A stretch of 64,000 bases of DNA from Paracoccus sp. R12_2 (GTDB lineage Bacteria > Pseudomonadota > Alphaproteobacteria > Rhodobacterales > Rhodobacteraceae), in contig NZ_JAGHRA010000014.1 of the NCBI RefSeq assembly GCF_017744015.1, forward strand, positions 46,125-110,124. The letters are read 5' to 3'. A program made the position numbers and the translations under genes. Positions 1 to 7,638 of the stretch are shown here, one piece after another. Within the stretch, counting starts at the first letter, position 1. Every line of letters begins with the position of its first letter. The notes under the pieces are model-generated. The model was not told the DNA's origin and made no database searches. It saw only the letters and a list, made by a program, of their open reading frames with translations.

Positions 1-49
1 CATTACCTGTCGGTGGACAGCAAAGACCCTCTTCTTTCAGGAGACTGCC

Positions 50-376
50 ATGACAGCGCTCGCACAAGATGTCTCGAAACTCACGGATCGGTATCAGACG
101 ACCGTGCCGGCGGGTGTGCGCAAACAGCTCAAGCTGGGCAAGGGCGACCAGATTCGCTACTGCACCGAGCCGAGTGGCAGGGTCTATATCGAGCCCGTGC
201 GCAGCGACGAGGAAGATCCCGTGCTCGGAGTCTTTCTCGATTTTGTCGAGGCCGATATCAAGGCGCATCCAGACCGCATTCGGGCGTTCGATGGGGCTTT
301 GCATGACCGTCTTGCAGCTCTGGTCGGAGACGTTGACGTCGATCTCGATGCGCCGCTATCGCGCGAGGATGAATGA
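50..376 (+). CDS. prlF: PrlF-type antitoxin (AbrB/SpoVT fold)
   Basis: This 108-residue protein carries an N-terminal swapped-hairpin AbrB-like domain (residues about 5-45, with a TDRYQTTVPAGVRKQL stretch). The acidic C-terminal half is the part expected to bind the toxin. In the PrlF-YhaV family the antitoxin neutralises the ribosome-associated RNase YhaV and autorepresses the operon. The stop codon overlaps the start of the next gene (ATGA at 373-376), which gives the usual translational coupling. The start at 50 follows an AGGAGA ribosome site. The assignment rests on domain type plus the recognisable YhaV partner downstream. Confidence 0.9.
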   Translation: MTALAQDVSKLTDRYQTTVPAGVRKQLKLGKGDQIRYCTEPSGRVYIEPVRSDEEDPVLGVFLDFVEADIKAHPDRIRAFDGALHDRLAALVGDVDVDLDAPLSREDE

Positions 377-891
377 GCGGCGATAGCGTGGCCGCCCAAG
401 CGCCCCTTGTCGTAAACGGATGGTCGATTTATGGGCATCCGCTCTTTCTGGACCAGCTCGAAGGGCTGATCGAGGAGGTTGAGACACGTAGGGCGCGCGA
501 TCCCAAGACCTGGCAGAAGAAGAACTGCGCGAAGCGGCTGGCCGCCATCTTCAAGCTGGTCACCGAGGCCATACCGGCAGATCCCGGTGCCGCCGCCTTC
601 CGGCAAGGCGGCACACTCGGCGATCACCGCAAGCACTGGTTCCGGGCGAAATTCTTCCAGCAGTATCGGTTGTTCTACCGGTTCAACAGCGATGCGAAGA
701 TCATCGTGGTGGCATGGGTGAACGACGACAAGACCCTGCGCGCCTACGGCAGCAAGACGGATGCTTATGCGACGTTCAAAGGGATGCTGGAAGATGGCAA
801 TCCACCTGACGATCTCGACGCGCTCTTGAAAGAAGCTGCGGCGGAGGACAAGCGGTTCGAGATGTCCCTTGACGCGGTGCCTGACCGGTAA
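373..891 (+). CDS. yhaV: YhaV-family toxin (RelE-fold ribonuclease)
   Basis: The 172-residue product matches YhaV along its length. It has the N-terminal VVNGWSIYGHPLF segment and the central WFRAKFFQQYRLFYRF segment with conserved basic and aromatic residues, followed by VVAWVNDDKTLRAYGSKTDA. YhaV toxins cleave RNA and inhibit translation, and they are held inactive by the PrlF antitoxin encoded just upstream. The start overlaps the prlF stop by four bases. The pair probably contributes to plasmid stability. No disruption is visible. Confidence 0.92.
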   Translation: MSGDSVAAQAPLVVNGWSIYGHPLFLDQLEGLIEEVETRRARDPKTWQKKNCAKRLAAIFKLVTEAIPADPGAAAFRQGGTLGDHRKHWFRAKFFQQYRLFYRFNSDAKIIVVAWVNDDKTLRAYGSKTDAYATFKGMLEDGNPPDDLDALLKEAAAEDKRFEMSLDAVPDR

Positions 892-1060
892 GCGACCTTT
901 AGAAGCCTTGCCGTGGCCCAGGGCCTGCTCGGAGCTGCTCAGCTCTGCAAAGGGCGAGGCCAGTCCTGTGCTGGCGGAGTTTTTGGCGGGTCAGGGTGGC
1001 TGAGTTTCTCGCTGAGACAACACCACGGAACCACGCGCGCACATACTGCCGACTTGAAGC

Positions 1061-1080
1061 TGTATCGCAAATGAGATACA
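1061..1080. promoter_or_regulatory. Inverted repeat upstream of relB, likely autoregulatory operator
   Basis: TGTATC and GATACA form an inverted repeat with an 8-base spacer, 26 bases before the antitoxin start. A TTGAAG hexamer at 1054-1059 could be the -35 box. This is the expected place for RelB-type autorepression; binding itself is inferred. Confidence 0.5.
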
Positions 1081-1106
1081 TGATTCCCATCAACTGGAGG
1101 ACCATC

Positions 1107-1406
1107 ATGCCTGCCCAGACATCCATGCTTCATGTCCGTGTTGACGATCAGCTGAAAGCACAGGCTTCGGACGCACTTGCGGGCGTCGGTCTGACGCTCT
1201 CCGACGCGGTGCGTATTCTTCTGACCCGCGTGGCCGCAGAAGGCGGCTTGCCTGCCGGATTGACTGCTGATCCGGATGCCTATGACGCCTGGTTCCGGGC
1301 GAAGGTACAGGAAGCGTTGGACGATCCACGGCCCACAACGCCCCATACGAAGGTGATGCAAGACGCCCAGGCATTGATTGACGGGAAGCGCCTTGCCAAA
1401 TCTTGA
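1107..1406 (+). CDS. relB: RelB/DinJ-family antitoxin
   Basis: The product has 99 residues with a ribbon-helix-helix N-terminus (MLHVRVDDQLKAQASDALAG, then GLTLSDAVRILLTRVA), typical of RelB/DinJ antitoxins. The C-terminal half is the disordered toxin-binding region. The ATG at 1107 is chosen over the longer reading frame from 996 because GGAGG lies at 1097-1101 directly before it and the extra N-terminal residues do not fit the family. The gene overlaps the toxin gene downstream by 14 bases. Confidence 0.88.
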   Translation: MPAQTSMLHVRVDDQLKAQASDALAGVGLTLSDAVRILLTRVAAEGGLPAGLTADPDAYDAWFRAKVQEALDDPRPTTPHTKVMQDAQALIDGKRLAKS

Positions 1407-1668
1407 ATGGAAAGCCACGGCCATCGCGGACCTGTTGGCAATCATTGACTACATTTCCGACGACGACCCGGATGCCGCTCAAGTTCTCAAAGATGAGATT
1501 GAACACAAGACGTCCCTCCTTCCAGAACGTCCTCATATGTACGGCGCGGGCCGTGTCGATGGGACCCGGGAGATGGTTGTTCGGCCAAACTACATCGTGG
1601 TTTATGCTGAAAGCCCTGAGTTTGTGACCATTTTGCGCATTCTTCATGCTGCGCAGCAGTGGCCATGA
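1393..1668 (+). CDS. RelE/ParE-superfamily toxin
   Basis: The 91-residue product has the ParE/RelE layout: LEWKATAIADLLAIIDYI, then ISDDDPDAAQVLKDEIE, then a REMVVRPNYIVVYAE strand and the C-terminal ILRILHAAQQWP. These toxins act either on ribosome-bound mRNA or on gyrase; the sequence alone does not say which. There is no ATG in the right place. A TTG at 1393 (with GGGA upstream) or one at 1378 must start it, and 1393 fits the usual family N-terminus better. It is paired with the RelB-like antitoxin just upstream and followed by a strong terminator. Confidence 0.85.
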   Translation: MPNLEWKATAIADLLAIIDYISDDDPDAAQVLKDEIEHKTSLLPERPHMYGAGRVDGTREMVVRPNYIVVYAESPEFVTILRILHAAQQWP

Positions 1669-1697
1669 TCGGCGTGTAGGCCCCCCGCTAAGAAATT

Positions 1698-1735
1698 GCC
1701 CGCTCTACGCGTTCAAAGTGTAGAGCGGGCTTTTT
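1698..1735 (+). terminator. Rho-independent terminator after the relBE-type pair
   Basis: GCCCGCTCTA (1698-1707) pairs perfectly with TAGAGCGGGC (1721-1730) and is followed by five T residues. Confidence 0.85.
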
Positions 1736-1773
1736 GTCCTTTGGAACTCAGACCCTGATCCAAAGGAAACCCC

Positions 1774-2174
1774 CATGTCTAGACCCAAACCGCAAACCCG
1801 GCTTTCTCAATCTCCGACGCTGATCTCGTCTCTGCCCTGAAGCAGATCGGCGCGGAGATCGACCATCAACCCCTGCGCAGCTCAGCGCTCGCGCGCATCA
1901 TGCACGAGACGTTACACGGCAGTGATGCCGGCGGCGCCTGGGACTGGCGGATGGCGTACGACCTGATGCAGGCCGCAGCCATCCAGGTGCTGCTGCGTGG
2001 GGACGGCGCGGCGGGTGACATTGCCGCTGCGAAACTCCTCGCGTCCCGGCTGCTGACGGAAAGGGCATCATCAAAATCGCCAAGTTCCAGCGGGAGTTCG
2101 TCTGGCCGATCGAGAAGACCGCGGCGCTGCTCGACTCCATCGTCAAAGGCTACCCGATCACCGCGGCTTACTGA
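1774..2174 (+). pseudogene. Composite gene debris: Strawberry-notch-like fragment joined to a DUF262 fragment
   Basis: The sequence opens with ATG at 1774 but shifts frame after about 20 codons. The next frame (to about 2060) reads like a piece of a plasmid-borne methylase/helicase of the Strawberry-notch type (HETLHGSDAGGAWDWRMAYD). From about 2057 a third frame reads IAKFQREFVWPIEKTAALLD followed by a stop, which is the N-terminal signature of DUF262 (GmrSD/ParB-like nucleases). No frame is long enough to be functional. The DUF262 match is clear; the Strawberry-notch match is from memory of the family and less certain. Confidence 0.5.
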
Positions 2175-2322
2175 CCATTACACACGCAAGCGGCCATTCT
2201 CGTGGCGGCGGGACCGAATTTCCGCGATGGCTTTCCTCGCCATCGCTGCTGAGTCCGACACCTTTGCTAATATGCCAAATTTCAGCCAGCGTGAACGAAT
2301 GCGAGATCTTCAGCTTCGATCA

Positions 2323-3008
2323 TCAGCAACCTGTGCGGCGCAGCACCACTGACACCGTGTGCATCAGGATCCTGAAATCCTGAGCCATGCTGAACTGTTG
2401 CTCATAAAGGTCGTCGTAGGCTGCACGAGCGGCAAAGGATGTGCTGTTGCGCGCCGAGATCTGCCAGAGGCCAGTGAGACCAGGACGCATGCGATAATAG
2501 GCGCTGCCGGGATAGATCTCCTGCTGTTCCGGCAACATCGGGCGCGGTCCAATCAGGCTCATATCGCCGCGAAGGACGTTCCAAAGCTGGGCAGTTCGTC
2601 CATCGAACAGGCGCGCAGAAACCGGCCGAATGGCGTTACCCGGGGGTCGTTCCGCAGTTTCTGCGTCCGGTCCCACTCGTCGCGCGCCGCTGGATCGGTC
2701 TCGAGGCGTAACCGCAACCGATCATCCGCATCGACGACCATGCTGCGCAGTTTCCACATACGATAGGTGCGGCCGCCTCGACCGACGCGCAACTGCGAAT
2801 AGAAGGGCCTGCCGCCATCAAACATGACTAGCAATGCCAGCACGAAAATCAGCGGAATGATGAAAGGGGATGCCATCGCAACCAGAAGGCAATCGAGCGG
2901 CCTCTTGACCAGGCGGTGATACCTGCCCGCCTGCAAGGTATCAGCAACATGACAAAAAGAACTCGCGGAGAAGGAAGACTGTTGAAAAGACTGTTGAACA
3001 AGCATCAC
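2323..3008 (-). pseudogene. Exopolysaccharide sugar transferase (ExoY/PssA type), frameshifted
   Basis: Two overlapping frames together give a complete bacterial sugar transferase of about 228 residues. The first (to about 2590) has the N-terminal KRPLDCLLVAMASPFIIPLI membrane segment and RVGRGGRTYRMWKLRSMV. The second continues with QLWNVLRGDMSLIGPRPML and MRPGLTGLWQISARN. Such enzymes move a sugar-phosphate to undecaprenyl phosphate to start polysaccharide assembly. One base appears to be missing near 2588-2594, in the codons between DELP and QLW, so the gene is broken or the sequence has an indel there. All family motifs are otherwise intact. Confidence 0.8.
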
Positions 3009-3685
3009 TAACTAACCCTAACACTCAGGTTGTGCTACACCGCCGGCCACACAAGCTTGCCGGTTGTGTGGCAGTAGTTACTCGCGCCTGACGTGCGCGT
3101 CATCCTGACATTTTGGATAGCTGTCCTTTCGGACAGATAGGTGTCGCAAAGTCGCCCGAATGCTCGCCCATGGTTCGCTGCGTTTCTGATGAAAAACCGT
3201 CAAGGCGAGCATCTGGCAAAGATGGCTTTGTCTGCACTGCAGAATGTCTGCGATCCTCTGGTGGCGAGGAACGAATTTCCCGCCTGTGTGTCCGACGCGA
3301 TCATCCTCATGGGGGTCGGTCTGGGAGTTGGCGCAGTCGCCTTGGGCTGGGTGTCAGTCAGCTACGCCCTCCTCACCGCCTAAGGGCTATAGGGTGGAGA
3401 CGAAGACGCGCTGCACATCGCATCATAGATTGTTGCCTTGGGCGCGGCGCTGACCGCGCTTCGGCGCAACAACCAGTCTGTCGCGTCATTCTGCCCATAG
3501 GCATTTACAGAGCTCTGTCTCGGCCCTCTCCGGATATTCGCTAGCCAAGCCATCGCTACGGCGCAGCTTCCCCAAACCGGCGGGGCCAAGCTGACCTTCC
3601 ACGAACTGCAGCTTCCGGTGTAGCGTAAACGGTCCTTTCCGCCGGTGACAGAAACGGTTGAGTTTTGATATGTAAGCATTTTAGA
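3009..3685. other. Intergenic region with one inverted repeat
   Basis: No convincing gene is visible. CCACACAA (3047-3054) and TTGTGTGG (3064-3071) form a perfect 8-base inverted repeat about 40 bases upstream of the sugar transferase start, possibly an operator. An 80-codon plus-strand frame (3141-3383) has a hydrophobic end but no recognisable domain or ribosome site and is not called. Confidence 0.4.
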
Positions 3686-3720
3686 TTGACACGATACCAA
3701 CCGGTTGGTATCTATTTGCT
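3686..3720 (+). promoter_or_regulatory. TetR promoter with embedded palindromic operator, apparently leaderless
   Basis: A perfect TTGACA -35 (3686-3691) and TATCTA -10 (3709-3714) are 17 bases apart. The perfect 20-base palindrome GATACCAACCGGTTGGTATC (3693-3712) fills the spacer, which is ideal for autorepression by the TetR encoded next. Transcription would start at about 3721, the A of the TetR start codon, and there is no Shine-Dalgarno sequence before it. Confidence 0.75.
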
Positions 3721-4371
3721 ATGCCACGCCCAACCAAGCACTCTCCAGAACGCGGCGATGCCCGCACGCGACTGTTAGAATCAGCTAGGGATATCGTCCG
3801 CACCAAAGGCTTTGCAGCCACGAGCGTCGACGATCTCTGCAAAGCCGCTGATGTGACGAAGGGGGCGTTCTTCCATCATTTCAAATCAAAGGACGCACTC
3901 GGCGTCGCAGCAGCGGATTTCTGGGCAGAGACCACAAGGGCATTTTTCGCGAGTGCCCCCTATCACGCGCCCGCCGATCCACTCGACCGGGTGCTGGCCT
4001 ACATCGCCTTTCGCCGCGAGATCATCGCAGGCGAGCTAGCCGAATTCACCTGCCTGGTCGGAACCCTCACACAAGAGGTTCACACGACTGCGCCGGACAT
4101 TCGCGACGCGGCAGGGGCCAGCATCTTCGGTCATGCCGAAACGCTCGAGGCTGACATCGCCGCCGCCGCTGAGGATCGCGGCATTACGCCCGAAGGATGG
4201 TCACCGGCTTCGCTTGCCCGTCACTTTCAGACCGTCATCCAGGGCGGATTTATCCTCGCCAAAGCTGGCAACAACCCGGAGCTCGCGCGCGAGGCTTTGG
4301 ATCATCTCGACCGCTACGTCCATCACCTTTTTGGTGTCAGCGCCACTCAATCAACAGGAGGCCTCAAATGA
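3721..4371 (+). CDS. TetR/AcrR-family repressor
   Basis: The protein has 216 residues. The N-terminal TetR helix-turn-helix spans residues about 14-60 (TRLLESARDIVRTKGFAATS, then VDDLCKAADVTKGAFFHHFKSKDAL). The C-terminal ligand-binding domain is unassigned. The palindrome lying between the -35 and -10 boxes of its own promoter makes autorepression very likely. It heads a four-gene run in which every junction is a start/stop overlap, so the regulator and the three downstream proteins are co-transcribed. The downstream functions (PhnB-like, GFA-like) suggest an electrophile or small-thiol-adduct signal, but the inducer is not evident. Confidence 0.9.
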   Translation: MPRPTKHSPERGDARTRLLESARDIVRTKGFAATSVDDLCKAADVTKGAFFHHFKSKDALGVAAADFWAETTRAFFASAPYHAPADPLDRVLAYIAFRREIIAGELAEFTCLVGTLTQEVHTTAPDIRDAAGASIFGHAETLEADIAAAAEDRGITPEGWSPASLARHFQTVIQGGFILAKAGNNPELAREALDHLDRYVHHLFGVSATQSTGGLK

Positions 4372-4835
4372 CCGACCGACCCAGGTCACGCATGTGCATC
4401 TTTCTAAAGGACGGGGCCGAAGAAGCCGCCCGCTTCTATGCAGCGACCCTCCCCGACACGCGCGTCGATCACGTCCAGCCCATCGGCCCGAACATGGCGA
4501 TGGTGCTCTGGACCTGCATGGGCACCCGCTACATGCTCATGGACGGCAACAAGGCCTTCGCGCCCAAGCATGACCATTCGATCTCCGTCGCCACGCTCGA
4601 TCAAGCCGAGACAGATCGGCTTTGGGACGCGTTGACCGAGGGCGGCAGCGAAGGGAATTGCGGCTGGCTCTGCGACCGCTTCGGCGTGCATTGGCAGATC
4701 GTGCCGACCGCGCTGACCCATATGCTGTCGGACCCGGATCGCGAGGCCGCCGGTCGCGCGCAGGCTGCCATGATGGGCATGAAGAAGATCGACATCGCTA
4801 CCATGCGCGCGGCGTTCGACAAGGTGCCCGCATGA
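4368..4835 (+). CDS. PhnB-like VOC-superfamily protein
   Basis: The product has 155 residues of the PhnB/3-demethylubiquinone-9 methyltransferase-like group of the vicinal oxygen chelate fold. Visible features are CIFLKDGAEEAARFYAATLP at the N-terminus, the RYMLMDGNKAF strand, and SEGNCGWLCDRFGVHWQIVP. Members bind metals or small molecules in a betaalphabetabetabeta cup, and most have no proven reaction. The start ATG at 4368 overlaps the TetR stop (ATGA) and is preceded by AGGAGG. Its place in a TetR operon next to a GFA-family gene suggests a detoxification role, which is inference. Confidence 0.85.
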   Translation: MTDRPRSRMCIFLKDGAEEAARFYAATLPDTRVDHVQPIGPNMAMVLWTCMGTRYMLMDGNKAFAPKHDHSISVATLDQAETDRLWDALTEGGSEGNCGWLCDRFGVHWQIVPTALTHMLSDPDREAAGRAQAAMMGMKKIDIATMRAAFDKVPA

Positions 4836-5341
4836 CGACCGTGACCTGTTCGTGTGGTGCCGCGGCGCTTGATCTCGATGGTCCACCAATCCTTGCAGCC
4901 GAATGCCACTGCACCTCCTGCCGAGCGGCAGCAGAGCGATTTGCGGCACCGGTGACGGAACCGAATAGCGGCACGCGTTTCGTCCTGCAACGGAAGGACA
5001 AAGCCAAAGTGGTGAAGGGCGAAGCGCATCTGGCCTCGTTCCGCCTGAGTGATGACGCTTCCACGCAGCGCATCGTCGCGACGTGTTGCAATGCCCCCAT
5101 GTGGCTGGAGTTCAAAGGTGGGCATTGGATCAGCGTCTATGCCGCTCGTTGGCCCCAGGGTGAAGCGCCGCGGCCGGAGCTGCGCACAATGACCAAGGAC
5201 GCCTCGGGAACGCTTTCGGACGATCTACCAAATGCCAAAACCCAATCTGCAGGTTTCATGGGGCGTCTTTTCTGGGCCTGGGTCCAGATGGGCTTTCGCA
5301 ATCCACCCGTGGCCGATGTGAGGAGGACTCTGAATGACTGA
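4832..5341 (+). CDS. GFA/CENP-V-domain zinc protein
   Basis: The product has 169 residues and starts at the ATG overlapping the PhnB-like gene's stop. It has the GFA zinc-site pattern: TCSCGAA near the N-terminus, then CHCTSCRAAA, then CCNAPMWLEF. The family is named after a protein once thought to speed up glutathione-formaldehyde adduct formation; most members are structurally zinc-binding proteins of unknown reaction. The C-terminal 60 residues are variable. It overlaps both neighbours by 4-8 bases and belongs to the same transcript. Confidence 0.87.
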   Translation: MTTVTCSCGAAALDLDGPPILAAECHCTSCRAAAERFAAPVTEPNSGTRFVLQRKDKAKVVKGEAHLASFRLSDDASTQRIVATCCNAPMWLEFKGGHWISVYAARWPQGEAPRPELRTMTKDASGTLSDDLPNAKTQSAGFMGRLFWAWVQMGFRNPPVADVRRTLND

Positions 5342-5624
5342 CAAAAGGATTGAAGTCGAAAACCCGAATACGGGCCGCAAGGAGCGGCTGGATCGGGCAA
5401 AATACGAGGCCATGCGAAACGCTCTGCTCCCTATCTTGCCCGATGTGCCGCCGGGCCTGAAGGTTGCCAAAGCAAAAGAAGCGCTCTTGCCTCACCTTGA
5501 TCAGGACCTGTTTCCCGGCGGTGCGAAGGCGGGGTGGTGGCTCAAGGCCGTGCAGCTTGACCTCGAAGCGAAAGGCATCATCGCGAGAGCGGCGGGAAGT
5601 CCTGTGCGGCTATACCGGACATAA
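5334..5624 (+). CDS. DUF6958-type small protein
   Basis: This 96-residue protein begins KRIEVENPNTGRKERLDRAK and continues with YEAMRNALLPILP and AGWWLKAVQLDLEAKGIIAR. The C-terminal part looks like a small winged-helix or mixed alpha/beta domain with no known catalytic residues. I recognise it as the family labelled DUF6958, which has no function assigned. It overlaps the GFA gene by 8 bases and is the last gene of the TetR operon. Confidence 0.75.
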   Translation: MTDKRIEVENPNTGRKERLDRAKYEAMRNALLPILPDVPPGLKVAKAKEALLPHLDQDLFPGGAKAGWWLKAVQLDLEAKGIIARAAGSPVRLYRT

Positions 5625-5715
5625 ACCCCCTGTCAGAACCTATGGGTCAAAAACGGTCGATTCTGCCTGTGAAAGAAACGCTGAGTTTTGGCAATCCTTG
5701 TTCAGTCCTCGGCGG

Positions 5716-5967
5716 TCAGCTGCTGCTCATCCCGGCGAGCATGGCCCCGAGGGCGACCAGAGGGATCAGCATGATCGCCCTGTCGTTCCAGAGCACGCCG
5801 ACGGCGAACCAGCCAAGGACGCCGACGAGGAACAGATAGAGGTTCCAAGGTATCCATCCGAAAGCCGTTGCCGTGCAACCCATAATCTGGATGATCGACG
5901 CGACCCATTTTATAGTGAAGGCTATGCGCCCTGCCGCTGGCGCAGTCACTGTGACATCAGACGGCAC
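5716..5967 (-). CDS. Small two- or three-helix membrane protein (possibly DUF6552)
   Basis: The product has 83 residues. Hydrophobic segments cover about residues 17-38 (IKWVASIIQIMGCTATAFG), 40-60 (WNLYLFLVGVLGWFAVGVLW) and 62-80. It overlaps the end of the SDR gene upstream on the same strand by 11 bases and is probably translated from the same mRNA. Similar small proteins are common in Rhodobacterales and have no known function; the DUF number is from memory. Confidence 0.65.
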   Translation of the reverse strand: MPSDVTVTAPAAGRIAFTIKWVASIIQIMGCTATAFGWIPWNLYLFLVGVLGWFAVGVLWNDRAIMLIPLVALGAMLAGMSSS

Positions 5968-6661
5968 GGGTCAGCCCTCCGTCGATCCGCAGGTTCTGGC
6001 CGGTCATGTAGGCGGCCCCTTCGGACGCTAGCCACGAGATCAGGGATGACACCTCCTCCGCGTATCCGTAGCGCCCCATCGGGATGCGCGCGCGGCGATC
6101 CTCGGTCTCCGGCAGGCTGTCGATGAACCCCGGAAGGACATTATTCACGCGGATATTCTCGGCCGCATATTTGTCCGCATAGAGCTTGGTGAACGCAGCC
6201 AGGCCCGCACGGAACACGCCGGAGGTTGGAAAGAGCGGATCGGGTTCGAAGGCCGCGAAGGTCGAGATGTTGATGATCGCCCCGCCGCCCTGCGCCTGCA
6301 TCAGTGGCGTGACCAGCCGTGTGGGCCGGATGACATTCAGAAGATAGACGTCCAGCCCCGTGTGCCAGTCGTCGTCCGAGATTTCCAGCGCGGGGCCTTT
6401 CGGGCCATGCCCGGCGGAGTTGACCAGGACATCCACCCGGCCCCAGCGATCCTTCGCTCCTTCCACCAGTGCGGCAAGGTCGTCCAACGCCTGGTTCGAC
6501 CCGGTGATGCCGAAACCGCCCAGTTCCTTACCCAGCGTCTCACCCTTGCCGGATGACGATAGGATGCCGACCCTGAACCCATCCGCCGCCAACCGGCGGG
6601 CCGCATCCGCCCCCATGCCACTGCCGCCAGCCGTGACCAGTGCTACCTTTTCTACTGACAT
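5957..6661 (-). CDS. SDR-family oxidoreductase-like protein with altered catalytic residues
   Basis: The 234-residue protein has a Rossmann fold of the short-chain dehydrogenase type. The dinucleotide loop reads TAGGSGMG instead of TGxxxGxG, the NSAGHG motif is present, and the end is YMTGQNLRIDGGL. Where classical members carry YxxxK, this one reads SGVFRAGLAAFTK, so the Tyr becomes Ser and the Lys becomes Arg. The Ser of the STFAAF strand is kept. The protein may therefore be a non-catalytic or mechanistically different SDR. ATG 6661 is chosen because GGAG precedes it; 6676 is the alternative. It is divergent from the LysR gene, which probably controls it. Confidence 0.82.
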   Translation of the reverse strand: MSVEKVALVTAGGSGMGADAARRLAADGFRVGILSSSGKGETLGKELGGFGITGSNQALDDLAALVEGAKDRWGRVDVLVNSAGHGPKGPALEISDDDWHTGLDVYLLNVIRPTRLVTPLMQAQGGGAIINISTFAAFEPDPLFPTSGVFRAGLAAFTKLYADKYAAENIRVNNVLPGFIDSLPETEDRRARIPMGRYGYAEEVSSLISWLASEGAAYMTGQNLRIDGGLTRAV

Positions 6662-6759
6662 CGCGTGCTCCATCATTGCTCTGACTTCAATTTAGACAAC
6701 CGTTGATAGGATTTCGCGCCAGAATTGATGTTGCGTGCCAGTAGGATTACTATCTCACC

Positions 6760-7638
6760 ATGACCCAGCTTCCATCCCTCAATGGATTGCGTGCCTTTGA
6801 TGCGGCAGGCCGTCATCTCAACTTCCGGGCCGCCGCCGACGAGATGGGAGTTACACAGGGGGCAGTGGCGCAGCAGGTGCGCCAGCTTGAAGCGCAACTG
6901 GGAGTGCCGCTGTTCGACAGGTTGCCGAAAGGGCTGGCGTTTACATCGACTGGACGCGGCTATCATGCCCGCGTTGCCACCGTTTTCGACGAGTTGCGCG
7001 CGGCCACCGAGACCCTTCGCCCGGAACCGGACAAGGTGCTGGTCAGCGTGACCCCGACCTTCGCGGCGAAGTGGCTAATCCCGAACCTGCCGGATTTCTC
7101 GGCCTTACACCCGAACGCCGACTTGGCGGTCTTCGCCACCGAAAGGGCGTCCAGTTTTCACGGGGACGGGATCGACCTGGCCATTCGCCAAGGCAAGCCG
7201 CCTTTCGGCGCGGCGTTGGAAGTCGTTCGACTGTTCCGACAGAAAGTCATCGCGGTCGCGGCACCCTCGCTCGTAGCGGAGCATCGCATGCCGCTCGACC
7301 TGGAGACTTTGTCACATCTGCCGAAACTGCACGATGCACATGATCTGTGGCCCGCATTTCTCAAGCAGCTCAAAGTCGAAAATCGGGGTGGGCATGGCCT
7401 ACGGTTGAGTCAGACTGCCTTGGCAATAGACGCGGCCCTCTCGGGCCAAGGCACGGCCCTCGTCAGCAGCTTTCTCGTGCGCCGCGACATCGCTGAAAAG
7501 CGCCTTGTGCAGATCCACCCGGAGGCCCTTTCCGGAGAGCAAGATTTCTACTTGCTGGCCGCGCGCAGTCAAAAGCGCAGGCCGTCAGCCCAAGCCGCGT
7601 TCGATTGGTTCGCATCGAAGGCTGAAGCCGAAGCATGA
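6760..7638 (+). CDS. LysR-family transcriptional regulator (GcvA-like)
   Basis: The product has 292 residues. An N-terminal winged HTH (SLNGLRAFDAAGRHLNFRAA, then GVTQGAVAQQVRQLE, about residues 5-65) is followed by a periplasmic-binding-like effector domain with TPTFAAKWLIPNLPDF and GIDLAIRQGKPPFG, which places it in the GcvA branch. It is transcribed away from the SDR gene with about 100 bases between starts, the classic LysR arrangement. The likely target is the SDR/membrane-protein pair. The inducer is unknown. Confidence 0.9.
   Translation: MTQLPSLNGLRAFDAAGRHLNFRAAADEMGVTQGAVAQQVRQLEAQLGVPLFDRLPKGLAFTSTGRGYHARVATVFDELRAATETLRPEPDKVLVSVTPTFAAKWLIPNLPDFSALHPNADLAVFATERASSFHGDGIDLAIRQGKPPFGAALEVVRLFRQKVIAVAAPSLVAEHRMPLDLETLSHLPKLHDAHDLWPAFLKQLKVENRGGHGLRLSQTALAIDAALSGQGTALVSSFLVRRDIAEKRLVQIHPEALSGEQDFYLLAARSQKRRPSAQAAFDWFASKAEAEA

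Noticed and set aside
3141..3383. 80-codon plus-strand open frame with a hydrophobic C-terminus
   Set aside because: No ribosome site, no recognisable domain and atypical N-terminal composition; more likely intergenic.
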